Assembly: GCA_022316685.1 (NCBI GenBank)
Contig: JAKJHU010000005.1
Span: 18,702,707 to 18,766,706 of the forward strand
Direction: 5' to 3'
Length of the DNA: 64,000 nt
From: Progne subis subis
Taxonomy: Eukaryota > Chordata > Aves > Passeriformes > Hirundinidae
The notes under the pieces were generated by a model. It saw only the letters and a program-made list of their open reading frames with translations, was not told where the DNA came from and searched no databases. A program made the position numbers and the translations under genes. Shown here piece after piece: positions 63,501-64,000 of the stretch; positions within the stretch are counted from its first letter, which is position 1; each line of letters starts with the position of its first letter.

Positions 63501-64000
63501 TCCCTGACTCAGTCCACACTACCTATCTAAGCTATTTCATCAGCCACAGGAAAAAGGACACACAGACAAAAATATTATGATAGATCCAAGAGTTAATCTC
63601 TCACTGGGCACAGAGGAGCAGAGGGACTCTAAACATGAGACCACAATTTCCTATATCATGGTGTTTCTAGAGAATAATTTTGGAGCATCCATTTATGCTG
63701 ACTGAGTGTTTAGCTTAGTATCAACTTTTTTTGAGTAATGGTTGATGATAGTCCTGATTACAGGGCTAATTTGTTGCTTCAGTGATTTAAAGGAATTATT
63801 AGATCGTCAAATCTGGCTTCCTGTAAAACAACAGGCCATGACACCTCATCCACTATGCCTGTACTGAGTGCAACAATCCATTTCTGAGGCAAAATTAATG
63901 TGTTTACGTCAGGCTTCTGGAGGAAACTAAAGACCATAGAGATGGAGAATCTGTCTTACCACTCAGTGTGTTCTGGACCATTGGGTTTTTGTTAGTATAT

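Larger units (their letters stand above)
56601..64000. other. Intergenic or intronic DNA without recognised genes
   Basis: AT-rich sequence with no open frame that I can identify. It holds a perfect 24-bp palindrome at 57574, a MIR-like relic near 60.4 kb and an isolated TGACGTCA at 62286-62293. If the CpG block near 56 kb is a promoter, this could be a first intron. Confidence 0.5.

Noticed and set aside
32936..64000. Exons of neighbouring genes expected from human synteny (ECHDC1, or LEG1 and THEMIS on the other side)
   Set aside because: I looked by eye for their conserved motifs in the open frames and saw none. A translated search would be needed to exclude short exons.

Overview
The window is vertebrate nuclear DNA, most likely from a bird. 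It is AT-rich and repeat-poor, with a decayed CR1 LINE fragment, MIR-like relics, and long terminal repeats (LTRs) that resemble avian endogenous retroviruses. There are no Alu- or B1-type SINEs, no operons and no CRISPR arrays. Two split protein genes can be read on the + strand. Both were identified by comparing translated exons with remembered human proteins, because no database search was possible. They are the 3' end of SOGA3 (MTCL3) and the complete coding part of KIAA0408. These genes lie in tandem at human 6q22.33, where a SOGA3-KIAA0408 readthrough transcript is known.

Layout. 1-10232 is intron or upstream sequence of SOGA3; it holds a CR1 fragment, simple repeats and a GC-rich probable LTR near 9.4-10.0 kb. 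10233-13486 holds the last three coding exons of SOGA3 (452 codons): a conserved coiled-coil region, an acidic linker, and a separate last exon encoding a hydrophobic C-terminal tail. 13487-24123 separates the genes and would be the readthrough intron. 24124-32935 holds five KIAA0408 coding exons, giving a predicted 700-residue protein. 32936-64000 has no gene I can recognise. It contains a probable solo LTR at 40557-40992, MIR-like relics, low-complexity tracts, a GA-rich block, a CpG-enriched block near 56 kb and a 24-bp perfect palindrome.

The most unusual object is in the KIAA0408 intron just before the large exon (28886-29601). A complete 568-bp antisense LTR is joined, through a 3-nt spacer, to nucleotides 14-76 of a tRNA-Lys(CTT) including its CCA end. 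Retroviral primer-binding sites normally match only the last 18 tRNA nucleotides. This structure is what would be expected if plus-strand strong-stop DNA had been copied far into its tRNA primer and then inserted. The insert is flanked by a 43-bp direct repeat (41/43 identical) that duplicates the 3' splice acceptor of the next exon. The tRNA side shares a 4-nt microhomology (AGTC) with the target.

No full function can be assigned to KIAA0408, and the N-terminal half of SOGA3 lies outside the window. Exon borders were set by reading-frame continuity plus GT/AG sites and have no transcript support here.
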